Positions 34,472-43,244 are shown, counted from the stretch's first letter. The stretch: 56,195 bases of DNA from Clostridia bacterium (GCA_017456985.1 JAFTIH010000042.1:1-56195); one strand, 5' to 3'. Notes: generated from the letters alone by a model not told the origin. Numbers and translations: made by a program.

Positions 34472-35950
34472 ATGAAACTATCTACGCTTTTCCCGCCCGA
34501 GGGGATCTCGGGCACGATCGCACCCGATGCCGTAGAGGTGTTCGGTGCTTCCGTACATACGGATAAGATAAAGACGGGGGACCTGTTTATCGCCAAGCGC
34601 GGCGCGCACACCGACCCGCTATCCTTACTTGATACGGTAGTTGAGCGCGGTGCAGCGGCGATCTTGACCGCAAGGGGGACGGAAATTCCAGCCACCCTCC
34701 CCCTTCCCGTCTTCTTCGCAGAGGATCTCGCCGGGGCTTCGTGTCACGTCTTTGACGCCTTATACGGCTACCCCGCAAGATCGCTTCGCCTTTTTGCCGT
34801 TACGGGGACCAACGGAAAAACGACGGTTGCACAGATCCTCTCCCATTTGTTTTCCGCGTCTGGCGTTCCGTGCGGCTATATCGGCACCCTTGGTGCCAGC
34901 TTGGAGGGGGTGACGCTCGACACCGCAGGAGGAACGATGACGACCCCCGAGCCCGATGCCTTGTTTCCGCTTCTGTGCAAAATGAAACAGCGCGGAGCGC
35001 TCGCCGTGGTGATGGAGGTTTCCTCGCACGCGCTCGCGCTGGGGCGGGTAAAGACGCTCGCATTCGAGAGCGCGATCTTCACCAATCTGACTGAGGATCA
35101 CCTTGATTTTCACAAGGATATGGAGAGCTATTATCTTGCCAAGCAAGCCCTCTTTTCGCAAAGTGAGCTTGCCGTCGTCAACGTGGACGACGCCTACGGC
35201 GAGCGCCTTGCCGCTCATCTTGCGGATCGCGGGGGGCGCGTGTGCCGTGTCGGAGCGATCCAAGCGGCGGACTATCGCCTCTCGGAATGGTATGAAAACG
35301 GCTTAGAGAGCACAAAATATCTCTACTGCTCACCCTATAATGAGTTTTTCGTGGAATATCCGCTCTACGGCGCCTTTAACGCCTACAACACCCTTCTCGC
35401 CGTGACTGCCGCCATCAAAGCGGGGTTATGCCCCGAAGAGATCCGACACGCCCTTCTTTCGCTCCCAAAGCCACGCGGACGGGCGGAGGTGCTTTCTCTT
35501 CCCCTTCCCTTCACCGTTATTATCGACTACGCCCACACGCCAGATGCGATGGAGAAAGTTATAAGGGCAACAAGGCGCCAAACGCGCGGCAAGCTTTTCG
35601 TGCTTTTTGGCGCGGGCGGCGACCGAGAAAAGGAAAAGCGCCCCTTTATGGGACGCATCGCAGAGGAACTTGCGGATTTTGCCGTCGTGAGCACGGATAA
35701 CCCGCGCTCTGAAGCGAGAGAGGACATTTTCGCAGACATTCTTTCGGGAATGAGCCATCCCGACAAATATACCGTGATTCCAGACCGTGCCGCGGCGATC
35801 TGTTGGACGCTTGACCGTATGCAAGAGGACGACGTCCTTCTTTTGCTCGGAAAGGGTCACGAGGAATATCTGATCGAAGACGGGCAGAGCGTACCGTTTT
35901 CCGAGCGGACGGTTATCGAAAACTACGTAAAAAGAAAGAGGCTTTTATGA
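34472..35950 (+). CDS. murE: UDP-MurNAc-tripeptide synthetase (meso-DAP adding)
   Basis: Adds the third residue to the UDP-MurNAc-dipeptide with ATP. 492 residues in three Mur-ligase domains. The ATP loop is GTNGKTT near 112, with later EVSSHAL and DYAHTPD blocks. DNPR at 409-412 is the specificity motif for meso-diaminopimelate, so the peptidoglycan is predicted to be A1gamma type. The ATG at 34472 has AAGGAGC upstream; a GTG 21 nt earlier overlaps the PBP gene and is less likely. It overlaps murF by 4 nt. Confidence 0.95.
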   Translation: MKLSTLFPPEGISGTIAPDAVEVFGASVHTDKIKTGDLFIAKRGAHTDPLSLLDTVVERGAAAILTARGTEIPATLPLPVFFAEDLAGASCHVFDALYGYPARSLRLFAVTGTNGKTTVAQILSHLFSASGVPCGYIGTLGASLEGVTLDTAGGTMTTPEPDALFPLLCKMKQRGALAVVMEVSSHALALGRVKTLAFESAIFTNLTEDHLDFHKDMESYYLAKQALFSQSELAVVNVDDAYGERLAAHLADRGGRVCRVGAIQAADYRLSEWYENGLESTKYLYCSPYNEFFVEYPLYGAFNAYNTLLAVTAAIKAGLCPEEIRHALLSLPKPRGRAEVLSLPLPFTVIIDYAHTPDAMEKVIRATRRQTRGKLFVLFGAGGDREKEKRPFMGRIAEELADFAVVSTDNPRSEAREDIFADILSGMSHPDKYTVIPDRAAAICWTLDRMQEDDVLLLLGKGHEEYLIEDGQSVPFSERTVIENYVKRKRLL

Positions 35951-37290
35951 GGATCCCGCTTTTGCTTGGCGCCCTTCCGCTTGGTGAGATCGCCGCCATC
36001 ACGAGCGGCTCCTTTCGCGGCGGATGCGGCGGCTTTGTTCCGCGTTATTTGACGACGAATTCGGGAGAAGTACAAAGAGGAGATCTTTTTTGCGCTTTGC
36101 GTGACAAGCGGGACGGTCACGCCTTTGCCGAGGAGGCACAAGCGCGCGGTGCGTGCGCGGTACTCGCCGAGCATCCCTGTGCCGTACGCCTTCCGCATCT
36201 GCTCGTTCCCTCCGTGCGACGGGCGCTGGGCGATTGGGCGAAAGCAACGAGCCGCAAGGAGGGGCTTTTGCGCATTGGGATCGCGGGGAGCGTGGGCAAA
36301 ACCACGCTCAAGGACGCGCTTGCCGTCCTGCTTGATGCGGCAGCGCCCACCCACGCGACGAGCGGCAACTTCAACAACGATCTCGGGCTACCCTTGACGA
36401 TTCTTTCCGCGCCGAGGGATACGCGCTTTTGCCTTTGCGAGATGGGTGTCAATCACAGGGGAGAAATGCGGCGGCTGTCGGAGATCCTTGCCCCGCACCT
36501 GTCGCTTATTACCTGCATCGGACACGCGCACATCGGCGCCTTTGGCTCCCGCCGCGCCATCGCAGAGGAGAAAAAGGCGATCCTTGCGCACGCCGAGCAG
36601 GGCGGGTTCTTCTTCGTCCCCGCAGGGGAGCAACTACTTTCCTTCTTGCCGCCCCGCGGGATCCGCCGTATTCCCGTTTCTCCCCTAAGCGTTGAGGAAT
36701 GCCAACGAAACGGGCTTCCCGATCTTACAGACGACCCACCGCGCGCGCTTTGCTTTGCTTTTTGTCTTGCCGTTACGGGGGTGCTCGGGATCCCAAGGGA
36801 CGCCGTCGAGCGCGCGCTCCCTGCGGCACTCGCCTTACAAAGCCGCCGCAAGGCGGTGTGCGTCGGCTCCCTTCTTTTTTTGAAGGACGGCTACAACGCT
36901 TCTCCCGAATCCGTAATGGCGTCCTTGCGCTATCTTTCTTCCCACGCAAGGGGACGGCGAGTCGCCGTGCTTGGGGATATGTTAGAGCTTGGAGAGAAAT
37001 CCTTCGCCTTTCACCGCGCGATGGGGCGCTTTGCCGTCCGCTGTGCGGATCTGCTCTTTTTCTTCGGCGCGTCTGCGGACGCCTATGCTGACGGCGCGCG
37101 TGCAGAGGGTGCCGCCGAGGGAGAAAGGGGGATGGGGGCGCCTTGTTTTTTCACGCTTTGCGGCGATACGAGGACGCTTGCACAAAAGATCGCACCGCAC
37201 CTAAAAAAAGAAGATACCGTATTATTCAAGGCGTCGCACGAGCTTGGTGCAGACGCTATTGCAGAGGAATTAGAACAATATTTTTCATAA
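35947..37290 (+). CDS. murF: UDP-MurNAc-tripeptide--D-alanyl-D-alanine ligase
   Basis: Completes the pentapeptide by adding D-Ala-D-Ala. 447 residues. GSVGKTTLKD near 116 is the ATP loop, GNFNNDLGLP the substrate-binding segment, EMGVNHRGEM the Mg-binding acid region, and KDGYNASPESV near 316 the central-to-C-terminal hinge. Starts within the murE stop (ATGA) and is followed by mraY after 15 nt. It is GC-rich and rich in Arg and Ala compared with its neighbours but otherwise ordinary. Confidence 0.94.
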   Translation: MRIPLLLGALPLGEIAAITSGSFRGGCGGFVPRYLTTNSGEVQRGDLFCALRDKRDGHAFAEEAQARGACAVLAEHPCAVRLPHLLVPSVRRALGDWAKATSRKEGLLRIGIAGSVGKTTLKDALAVLLDAAAPTHATSGNFNNDLGLPLTILSAPRDTRFCLCEMGVNHRGEMRRLSEILAPHLSLITCIGHAHIGAFGSRRAIAEEKKAILAHAEQGGFFFVPAGEQLLSFLPPRGIRRIPVSPLSVEECQRNGLPDLTDDPPRALCFAFCLAVTGVLGIPRDAVERALPAALALQSRRKAVCVGSLLFLKDGYNASPESVMASLRYLSSHARGRRVAVLGDMLELGEKSFAFHRAMGRFAVRCADLLFFFGASADAYADGARAEGAAEGERGMGAPCFFTLCGDTRTLAQKIAPHLKKEDTVLFKASHELGADAIAEELEQYFS

Positions 37291-37305
37291 AGTGAGGTCC
37301 CCCAC

Positions 37306-38280
37306 ATGGTTGCCGTTTTCCCCCTTATCGCCCTCGTCACAGCGTTTTTCGGAACGCTCCTTTTTACGGCGATCCTGATTCCCGTTTTAAAAAAGAAACG
37401 GCTTGGCCAAAGCATTCTCGCCATCGGTCCCGTCTGGCACAAGCCCAAGGAGGGGACGCCCACGATGGGGGGGATCGTCTTTCTCGTTTTTATTCCGCTT
37501 GGCGCGCTTTTGGGGGAGCTTTTATTTCACGGGTCGATCTCGCCCACGCTTGTTTTTCTTCTGCTCTTTGCCGTTGCTAATGGACTCATCGGCGTTATTG
37601 ACGACGCCACAAAGCTCAAAAACAAGCGAAATCTCGGGCTTTTACCCTGGCAGAAGCTGTTTTTGCAAAGCTTCTTCGTTTTAGGGTATTTGTATCTGAT
37701 CTGGATGCGTGAGGGCTTTTTCCACGACTTCCGTCTTCCCTTTTTCAACGTCGCCATTCCCTTTTCCTTCCCTCTTCTTTTTCTCTTTTTCATTTTGCTT
37801 TTGGGGACGGTCAACTGCGTCAATCTGAGCGACGGCATCGACGGACTCACAGGCTCGTCTGCGCTGGTCATCGGCGTTTTTTTCCTTGCGGTGGGCGTTC
37901 TCTTTTCGGACGGTACGCTCGTATCGCTCGGCGGGGCGCTCTCGGGCGGGATGCTCGCTTTTCTTCTGTTTAATAAGAACCCCGCCCGTATTTTTATGGG
38001 GGACACGGGCTCCCTTTTTCTTGGCGCGCTTTTGTCGGGCGGGGCGTTTTTACTCCCCAACCCCTGCGTTTTACCGCTTTACACCCTTCTGTTTCTGATT
38101 GAGGGCGGCTCGGTGATCCTGCAGGTGCTTTGCTTCAAGCGCACGGGACGGCGGCTCTTCCGTATGGCGCCGCTACACCATCATCTGGAAAAGTGCGCCT
38201 GGAGCGAGCGGCGGATCGTTTTTGCTTTTTCGCTTTTGACAGCACTCGGGGCGGCGCTTGCCCTGATCGCGCTCGTATAA
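37306..38280 (+). CDS. mraY: Phospho-N-acetylmuramoyl-pentapeptide transferase
   Basis: Membrane enzyme forming lipid I by moving phospho-MurNAc-pentapeptide onto undecaprenyl phosphate. 324 residues, about ten spans. HKPKEGTPTMGG near 46 and NCVNLSDGIDGLTG near 167 carry the catalytic aspartates, with MGDTGSLFLGALL near 227. LFRMAPLHHHLE near 285 contains the His-rich loop. The next gene is ftsW 14 nt downstream; murD, usually placed here, is missing. Confidence 0.95.
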   Translation: MVAVFPLIALVTAFFGTLLFTAILIPVLKKKRLGQSILAIGPVWHKPKEGTPTMGGIVFLVFIPLGALLGELLFHGSISPTLVFLLLFAVANGLIGVIDDATKLKNKRNLGLLPWQKLFLQSFFVLGYLYLIWMREGFFHDFRLPFFNVAIPFSFPLLFLFFILLLGTVNCVNLSDGIDGLTGSSALVIGVFFLAVGVLFSDGTLVSLGGALSGGMLAFLLFNKNPARIFMGDTGSLFLGALLSGGAFLLPNPCVLPLYTLLFLIEGGSVILQVLCFKRTGRRLFRMAPLHHHLEKCAWSERRIVFAFSLLTALGAALALIALV

Positions 38281-38294
38281 AAAAGGAGGGTCGG

Positions 38295-39455
38295 ATGACG
38301 AAAAAACAAGCCCCCTTGCGCACGGTATCCGCAACGCAAGGCGATTATTGTGCGCCCGACAGGGTGCTGCTGCTTTTGATTCTTGCGCTGGCGCTTTTCG
38401 GGTCACTGATGGTGTTCAGCGCAAGCACGGCGTATGCCGAGATCCGCTTTGGAGATGCGTACTATTTTGTCAAGCGGCAAACGCTGTGGCTCGCGGTCGG
38501 GATCGGGGCGATGCTTCTTTCCTCCCGTCTGCCGCCCATCCGTCTTTACAAGCTCGCGCTTCCCTTCTATCTGGTCAGCCTTGCTCTGCTTGCCCTCGTT
38601 CCCATCATCGGAAGCGAGGCGGGCGGGGCGACGCGCTGGATCACCTTGGGGCCCGTCACGCTTCAGCCGTCGGAGATCTCCAAAACGGCGCTCGTTTTGT
38701 TTTTATCCTTCTACTTCACAAAGCCCACCGTCGAAGAGCATATGGCGAAGCGGGGATGGCGCTCGGTGCGCTACGGAATTCTTTATCCCATCCTCCTTTT
38801 TCTTGCCGTGTGCATTCTCGTGGTGCTTGAAAAGCATCTGTCCTGCGTGATCATTCTCGGTTGCATCACCGTTTGCATGATCCTTCTTGCGGGCGGAAGC
38901 GGACGCGTTTTGTCCGCGATGTGCCTTGGCGGCGGCAGTGCCGTAACGGTGTTTGCGCTTTCGGTAGAATATACGCGGCGGCGTATCACCATCTGGCGCA
39001 ACCCCGAGTTATATCCGCAGGACGGCGGATGGCAGACCCTGCAAGGACTGATGGCGATCGGCTCGGGCGGTCTTTTTGGACTTGGCTTTGGTAACAGCCG
39101 CTTGAAGCATATGTACGTTTCCGAGCCGCAAAACGACTTTATCTTTACCATCGTTTGCGAGGAGCTGGGCTTCGTTGGCGCCGCGCTCGTTTTATCCCTG
39201 TTTGCCGCGCTCGTCGCGAGAGGCTTTTTCGTTTCGGGCAGAAACCCGAACCGCTTTTGCGCACTGCTCGGCTCGGGGCTTTGTGCGAAGCTTGCCATTC
39301 AAGTGCTTCTCAATTTAGGGGTCATCACCAACACGCTCCCCAACACGGGCATCTCGCTTCCCTTTTTCAGCTATGGCGGCTCCTCGCTCGTGATGCTGTT
39401 TCTCGAAATGGGGATCTTACTCTCCTTATCCCGTACATCGCATATTGCACGTTAA
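38295..39455 (+). CDS. ftsW: FtsW/SpoVE-type SEDS peptidoglycan glycosyltransferase
   Basis: Polytopic glycan-strand polymerase of the septum, working with a class B PBP. 386 residues, ten spans. Recognised are LMVFSAST near the N-terminus, ATRWITLGPVTLQPSEISK (the conserved extracellular block) and the C-terminal NTGISLPFFSYGGSS. AAGGAGG precedes the ATG at 38295. Its linkage to the PBP gene and ftsZ argues for FtsW rather than RodA or SpoVE, although the sporulation paralogue cannot be excluded. Confidence 0.92.
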   Translation: MTKKQAPLRTVSATQGDYCAPDRVLLLLILALALFGSLMVFSASTAYAEIRFGDAYYFVKRQTLWLAVGIGAMLLSSRLPPIRLYKLALPFYLVSLALLALVPIIGSEAGGATRWITLGPVTLQPSEISKTALVLFLSFYFTKPTVEEHMAKRGWRSVRYGILYPILLFLAVCILVVLEKHLSCVIILGCITVCMILLAGGSGRVLSAMCLGGGSAVTVFALSVEYTRRRITIWRNPELYPQDGGWQTLQGLMAIGSGGLFGLGFGNSRLKHMYVSEPQNDFIFTIVCEELGFVGAALVLSLFAALVARGFFVSGRNPNRFCALLGSGLCAKLAIQVLLNLGVITNTLPNTGISLPFFSYGGSSLVMLFLEMGILLSLSRTSHIAR

Positions 39456-39472
39456 CGAAAGGATCGCACCGT

Positions 39473-40564
39473 ATGAAGGTTCTTTTTGCTTGCGGCGGAA
39501 GCGGCGGTCACGTTACCCCCGCGCTCGCCATCGCCGAAATGCTCACAAGACAGCACTCCGAGGTTTCCATCGCCTTCGTGGGAAACGAGAACGGAATAGA
39601 GCGCCGTATGGTGAAGGACGTGGGGTACCCCTTTTATCCCATCGCGATCGAAGGGTTGCACCGTTCACTCACCTTTCGCAATTTTCGCACGCTCGCCCTT
39701 GCCGCCAAGGCACCCTTTCGTGCGCGCGCGATCTTGAAGGCGTTTTCCCCCGACCTCGTCGTCGGCACGGGAGGATACGTTTCCTATCCGATGATCCCCG
39801 CGGCAAAAAAAATGGGGATCCCGACTGCCCTGTACGAGCCCAACGCCGTGCCCGGGCTTTCGGTACGGCTGACGGAAAAGCACGCCGATAGGATCCTCTT
39901 ACAGTTTGAGGGCTGTGCTTCTCATTTGAAGTATAAGGAGCGCGTGCGCGTGGTAGGTGCGCCGCTGCGCAAGAGCTTTGCCACGCAAAGGCGGGAGGAG
40001 GCTAGACGGCGCCTCGGATTATCGGGGAGCGATTTCGTCGTGCTCTGCTTTGCGGGAAGTCTTGGCGCGGAACGCATCAGCGACGCGGCGATGGGTGCTT
40101 TTTTTCCACTGCAAGAGCGAGGGATCACGATGATCCACGCGACGGGGCGGAGGCTTTTCGACGGATTAAAGAAAGAATTTCCCGAGTTGTGCCGGCGGCG
40201 TCGCCTGCTCCCCTATATCAACGATATGGCTTGCTATATGGCGGCGGCAAACGTCATCGTTTGCCGTGCGGGAGCCATGACGCTTGCCGAGCTTTCCCAA
40301 GTGGGGCGCGCCGCCGTTTTGGTCCCGTCGCCCTACGTTGCGGAAAACCATCAGGAGAAAAACGCACGCCTTTACGAGGATGCGGGAGGGGCGCTGATCA
40401 TCCCCGAAAGCCGCCTCTGTGCCGAGACCCTTTTCGAGCGCATTTTGTTCTTGAAGGAGAACCCGAATTTACTCTCGGCGATGGAAAAAAACGCCGCCTC
40501 CCTATGCGATGGAAACGCTGAAAAAAGAATCCTGCAAGCGCTATCCGAAATCGTCGATTTTTGA
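39473..40564 (+). CDS. murG: UDP-GlcNAc--undecaprenyl-PP-MurNAc-pentapeptide GlcNAc transferase
   Basis: Converts lipid I to lipid II on the inner membrane face. 363 residues, GT-B fold. GGSGGHVTPAL at 8-18 is the first G-loop and GTGGYVSYP the second. AGAMTLAELSQVGRAAVLVPSPYVAENHQEKNA near 265-297 is the UDP-GlcNAc site. AAAGGA precedes the ATG at 39473. It is the last gene before a terminator, separating the precursor genes from ftsZ. Confidence 0.95.
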   Translation: MKVLFACGGSGGHVTPALAIAEMLTRQHSEVSIAFVGNENGIERRMVKDVGYPFYPIAIEGLHRSLTFRNFRTLALAAKAPFRARAILKAFSPDLVVGTGGYVSYPMIPAAKKMGIPTALYEPNAVPGLSVRLTEKHADRILLQFEGCASHLKYKERVRVVGAPLRKSFATQRREEARRRLGLSGSDFVVLCFAGSLGAERISDAAMGAFFPLQERGITMIHATGRRLFDGLKKEFPELCRRRRLLPYINDMACYMAAANVIVCRAGAMTLAELSQVGRAAVLVPSPYVAENHQEKNARLYEDAGGALIIPESRLCAETLFERILFLKENPNLLSAMEKNAASLCDGNAEKRILQALSEIVDF

Positions 40565-40624
40565 CATCTGCCAAGTTTTATGTACAGAAAATCAAATATT
40601 TCGCTAAAAAACCTTCCCGTTGTG

Positions 40625-40667
40625 GCACCGCAAAGCTTGCCCTTTTGCGGTGCGCTTTTGTTTTTTT
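40625..40667 (+). terminator. Intrinsic terminator after murG
   Basis: A perfect 10-bp stem (40625-40634 with 40644-40653) is followed by a T-rich tract. It lies in the 312-nt gap 40565-40876. The remainder of that gap is AT-rich and holds the ftsZ promoter; no reading frame of interest was seen. Confidence 0.85.
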
Positions 40668-40769
40668 CGCCTTTTTTCGTCCTATTCGATTTCTGCCGAT
40701 AAATAACGATCGTTTTTGTCGAAAAATATTTTTCATTTGTTAACTATTTATGAAGTTTGGCAAAAACCC

Positions 40770-40798
40770 TTGCAAAAGCTTTTCATTTAAGTTAATAT
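40770..40798 (+). promoter_or_regulatory. Probable ftsZ promoter
   Basis: TTGCAA (40770-40775), 17 nt, TAATAT (40793-40798). The -35 and spacer resemble those before mraZ (TTGCAAAAG shared), which might reflect common control of division genes. The leader before ftsZ is about 70 nt. Confidence 0.65.
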
Positions 40799-40876
40799 TA
40801 AAGTAAGAGTAAAATATAGCGACGGAAACGTTGCTTTTTCCTTGAACGAAAGAAACGAAAAAACGGAGGATTTTTT

Positions 40877-42160
40877 ATGGCTTACGAACAGGCAAACATG
40901 GGACAAACTTGCGGTGTCCGTATCAAGGTCATCGGTGTCGGTGGCGGTGGCGGCAACGCGGTAAACCGTATGATCTCGAACGACATCCGCGGCGTGGAAT
41001 TCGTCACGGTGAACACGGATATGCAGGCACTCATCACCTCGAACGCTTCGCAGAAGCTCATCATCGGTGAGAAGGTAACGCGCGGCTTTGGCGCAGGCGC
41101 CAACCCCGAGAACGGCAAGCGCTCTGCTGAGGAGAGCATTGAGGAGATCAAGAAGATGCTCGAGGACACCGATATGGTGTTTATCACCACGGGTATGGGC
41201 GGCGGTACGGGTACGGGCGCTACGCCCATCATCGCGCAGGCGGCTCACGAGATGGGCATCCTGACGGTAGGTATCGTGACCAAGCCCTTCCACTTTGAGG
41301 GTCGCCGCAGAATGATCCAGGCGGAGGAAGGCATCAAGAATCTGCGTCAGCACGTGGACTCTTTGATCATCATCCCCAACGAGCGACTCAAGCAGGTGTC
41401 TGACACGCGCATCACGATGACCAACGCCTTTGAGGTCGCCGACGACGTACTCCGTCGCGGTGTGCAGAGCGTGTCCGAGCTTATCAACGTTCCCGGTTAC
41501 ATCAACCTTGACTTTGCCGACGTGACCTCGGTTATGAAGGACGCGGGCTTTGCACATATGGGTGTTGGCAGCGCACAGGGTGCCAACAAGGCGCAGCTTG
41601 CCGCGATGGCAGCCATCTCTTCTCCCCTGCTTGAAACCTCTATCGCGGGCGCAACGGGCATTCTGCTCAACGTCACGGGTGACCCCAACCTCAGCCTTGA
41701 GGACGTGGATATTGCCTGCGCGATGGTGGCAGACGAGGCACACCCCGACGCCAACATCATCTTCGGTGCATCCTTCGACCCCTCGCTCGAGGACGAGATG
41801 CGCATTACCATCATCGCTACGGGCTTTGAGGATGCACAGCATACGGCTGCTACCCCCAGCGCTGCCGATCGCACCACCATCCCCCAGAAGCCTACGCCCA
41901 TGCCTGCCCGCACCACCTTTTCGGCAGGCGCTTACACCCCCGCACCCGTAGTTCCCCCCTCTGCTGAGCAGCCCCTCTTCTCGAACCCGATCCGTGAGAC
42001 GGAGCCCGCCCCCGCAGAGCCTGCACAGGCAGCGCCCGCTACGCCCGCGGAGCCTGCGGCGCAGGAGCCCGTCCGTCCCGCTTCTGCGGACACGGGTCGC
42101 GTTTCGGACGACGAGTTCGGTTTAATTATGGACATTCTCAACCGTTCGAGAAAGAAATAA
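40877..42160 (+). CDS. ftsZ: Cell division protein FtsZ
   Basis: Tubulin-like GTPase forming the Z ring. 427 residues. VIGVGGGGGNAVNRM at the N-terminus, the tubulin signature GGGTGTG at 108-114 and the synergy-loop NLDFADV near 213 are intact. The last 100 or so residues form an Ala/Pro-rich linker. It ends in DEFGLIMDILNRSRKK, a basic C-terminal peptide somewhat unlike the common IPxFLR consensus for FtsA/SepF binding. ATG preceded by ACGGAGG. Unlike many Firmicutes, no ftsA or sepF is adjacent. Confidence 0.97.
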   Translation: MAYEQANMGQTCGVRIKVIGVGGGGGNAVNRMISNDIRGVEFVTVNTDMQALITSNASQKLIIGEKVTRGFGAGANPENGKRSAEESIEEIKKMLEDTDMVFITTGMGGGTGTGATPIIAQAAHEMGILTVGIVTKPFHFEGRRRMIQAEEGIKNLRQHVDSLIIIPNERLKQVSDTRITMTNAFEVADDVLRRGVQSVSELINVPGYINLDFADVTSVMKDAGFAHMGVGSAQGANKAQLAAMAAISSPLLETSIAGATGILLNVTGDPNLSLEDVDIACAMVADEAHPDANIIFGASFDPSLEDEMRITIIATGFEDAQHTAATPSAADRTTIPQKPTPMPARTTFSAGAYTPAPVVPPSAEQPLFSNPIRETEPAPAEPAQAAPATPAEPAAQEPVRPASADTGRVSDDEFGLIMDILNRSRKK

Positions 42161-42183
42161 ACGAAAAGAACAGGAGGCGCCTT

Positions 42184-42558
42184 ATGCACATTCAGGAATC
42201 GGGAGAGATGTATCTCGAAACCATTTACCGTCTGCTCAAGGTACGCGCCTCCGTCCGTGCGATCGACATCGGCGAGGAGATGGGCTATTCCAAGCCCAGC
42301 GTCAGCCGTGCGCTTGGTCTGTTGAAGAGCGGCGGCTACGTCACCGTTGACGGCGAGGGACACGTTGCCCTGACGGATGCGGGCGAAACGATCGCCGCGA
42401 AGATCTACGAGCGGCATACGGTGCTAACCTCGTTTCTCGTTTCCATTGGCGTGGATCCCGAAACGGCGGCACAGGACGCCTGCAAGCTTGAACACGCGTT
42501 CAGCGACACCTCCTTTTACGCCATCAAGGCATTTTTAAATAAGCATACCGAGGCATAA
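42184..42558 (+). CDS. DtxR/IdeR-family metal-dependent repressor, short form
   Basis: 124-residue regulator with a winged helix (IGEEMGYSKPSVSRALGLLKSGGYV) and a metal-binding dimerisation domain, but no SH3-like third domain. Aligning by eye to known members, the primary metal site reads Met9, Cys100, Glu103 and His104, with His78. These correspond to DtxR Met10, Cys102, Glu105, His106 and His79. In the manganese sensor MntR the first two are Asp and Glu. The residue set therefore suggests iron rather than manganese sensing. It lies 23 nt after ftsZ with AGGAGG, and no iron transporter is nearby. Confidence 0.85.
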   Translation: MHIQESGEMYLETIYRLLKVRASVRAIDIGEEMGYSKPSVSRALGLLKSGGYVTVDGEGHVALTDAGETIAAKIYERHTVLTSFLVSIGVDPETAAQDACKLEHAFSDTSFYAIKAFLNKHTEA

Positions 42559-42561
42559 CGC

Positions 42562-42602
42562 AAAAGAGAATGAGGCGGCGAACCGTTTCGTTCTCTTTTT
42601 TC
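42562..42602 (+). terminator. Intrinsic terminator after the DtxR-family gene
   Basis: A 12-bp A-flanked stem (42562-42573 with 42588-42599, one G-U pair) followed by a T run. It closes the ftsZ transcript. Confidence 0.8.
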
Positions 42603-42619
42603 ATATTCACTTTGCCGTA

Positions 42620-42650
42620 AAAACGAAAAAGGAACGGCGGATGCCGTTCC
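42620..42650 (-). terminator. Terminator of the 6S RNA
   Basis: On the minus strand an 8-bp GC-rich stem (42643-42650 with 42631-42638) with a 4-nt loop is followed by TTTTTCGTTTT. It is placed directly after the 3' end of the predicted 6S fold. Confidence 0.85.
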
Positions 42651-42656
42651 TCTACT

Positions 42657-42853
42657 CCCGCTATGCCGTGTAAAGCATCGTTCAGCCCTGATGGTCAGGG
42701 TGGTGCTCGCTCCTCTTTTCTGTCGCTCCCAACGTCCGCGATAAGACGGCACGAAGGCAGGTCTTATGCGGGAGGTCTGCGTCCCAAGACGGAATAAAAG
42801 CTCCATTTAACTGCGTGTAGGCCCAAATATGCCTTAAGCACGAGCAAAGCAGG
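42657..42853 (-). ncRNA. ssrS: Probable 6S RNA
   Basis: The roughly 197-nt non-coding segment folds by hand into the 6S pattern. An irregular closing stem pairs 42844-42853 with 42657-42666 (one mismatch), then CGTG with CACG, then AAGGCAT with ATGCTTT. A large central bubble follows, whose 3' strand holds a small CCCTGA/TCAGGG hairpin. A long apical stem includes ATAAGAC/GTCTTAT and CTCCC/GGGAG around a TTCG loop. 6S RNA mimics an open promoter and binds sigma-A RNA polymerase. Size, fold, absence of a reading frame and the adjacent terminator support it. A separate promoter was not clear, so it may be processed from the DUF1292 transcript. Confidence 0.75.
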
Positions 42854-42866
42854 ATGAAAAACCAAA

Positions 42867-43178
42867 TTATTCTTCGCCCTCGGCGTCGTAATCGACCTCG
42901 CCGAACAGCTCATCCTCGAAGAAATCGGTCACGCGGTCAAACTCCTCATCATCGTCGATGCTGATAAGGTCGATCGCGCCGTCCTCTGCCTCCGTCTTCT
43001 TGAAAACGACGTACTCACCGTCGGGGTTATCAACGGGCTCGAGCGCCATATAGACCTGACCCTCGATCTCTGCCTCACCCAAAACGATAAACTCGTACTC
43101 GTTGCCGTTTTCATCCGTCAGCGTAACGATATCAACCTCTTCCTCGGGGGTTGCGTTTTCATTCAAAATTTCTGCCAT
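42867..43178 (-). CDS. DUF1292 domain-containing protein
   Basis: 103-residue, very acidic small protein. The DUF1292 core is recognisable: IVTLTDENGNEYEFIVLGEAEIEGQVYMALEPV, then YVVFKKTE and an acidic tail rich in Asp and Glu. The fold is a small beta-sheet and the biochemical role is unknown. Start at 43178 with AAAGGA upstream; 22 further in-frame codons were discounted. It has its own consensus promoter and is followed 13 nt later by the 6S RNA, which may share its transcript. Confidence 0.88.
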   Translation of the reverse strand: MAEILNENATPEEEVDIVTLTDENGNEYEFIVLGEAEIEGQVYMALEPVDNPDGEYVVFKKTEAEDGAIDLISIDDDEEFDRVTDFFEDELFGEVDYDAEGEE

Positions 43179-43215
43179 AGCCGTATCCTTTCGTGATTTG
43201 TTGTTTTCCGTTCTT

Positions 43216-43244
43216 ATTGTATCAGATTTCTTTTGATTTGTCAA
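43216..43244 (-). promoter_or_regulatory. Promoter of DUF1292 gene (and perhaps 6S RNA)
   Basis: Minus-strand TTGACA (43239-43244), 17 nt, TACAAT (43216-43221), about 38 nt before the gene and just downstream of the hemW stop. Strong near-consensus match. Confidence 0.88.
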
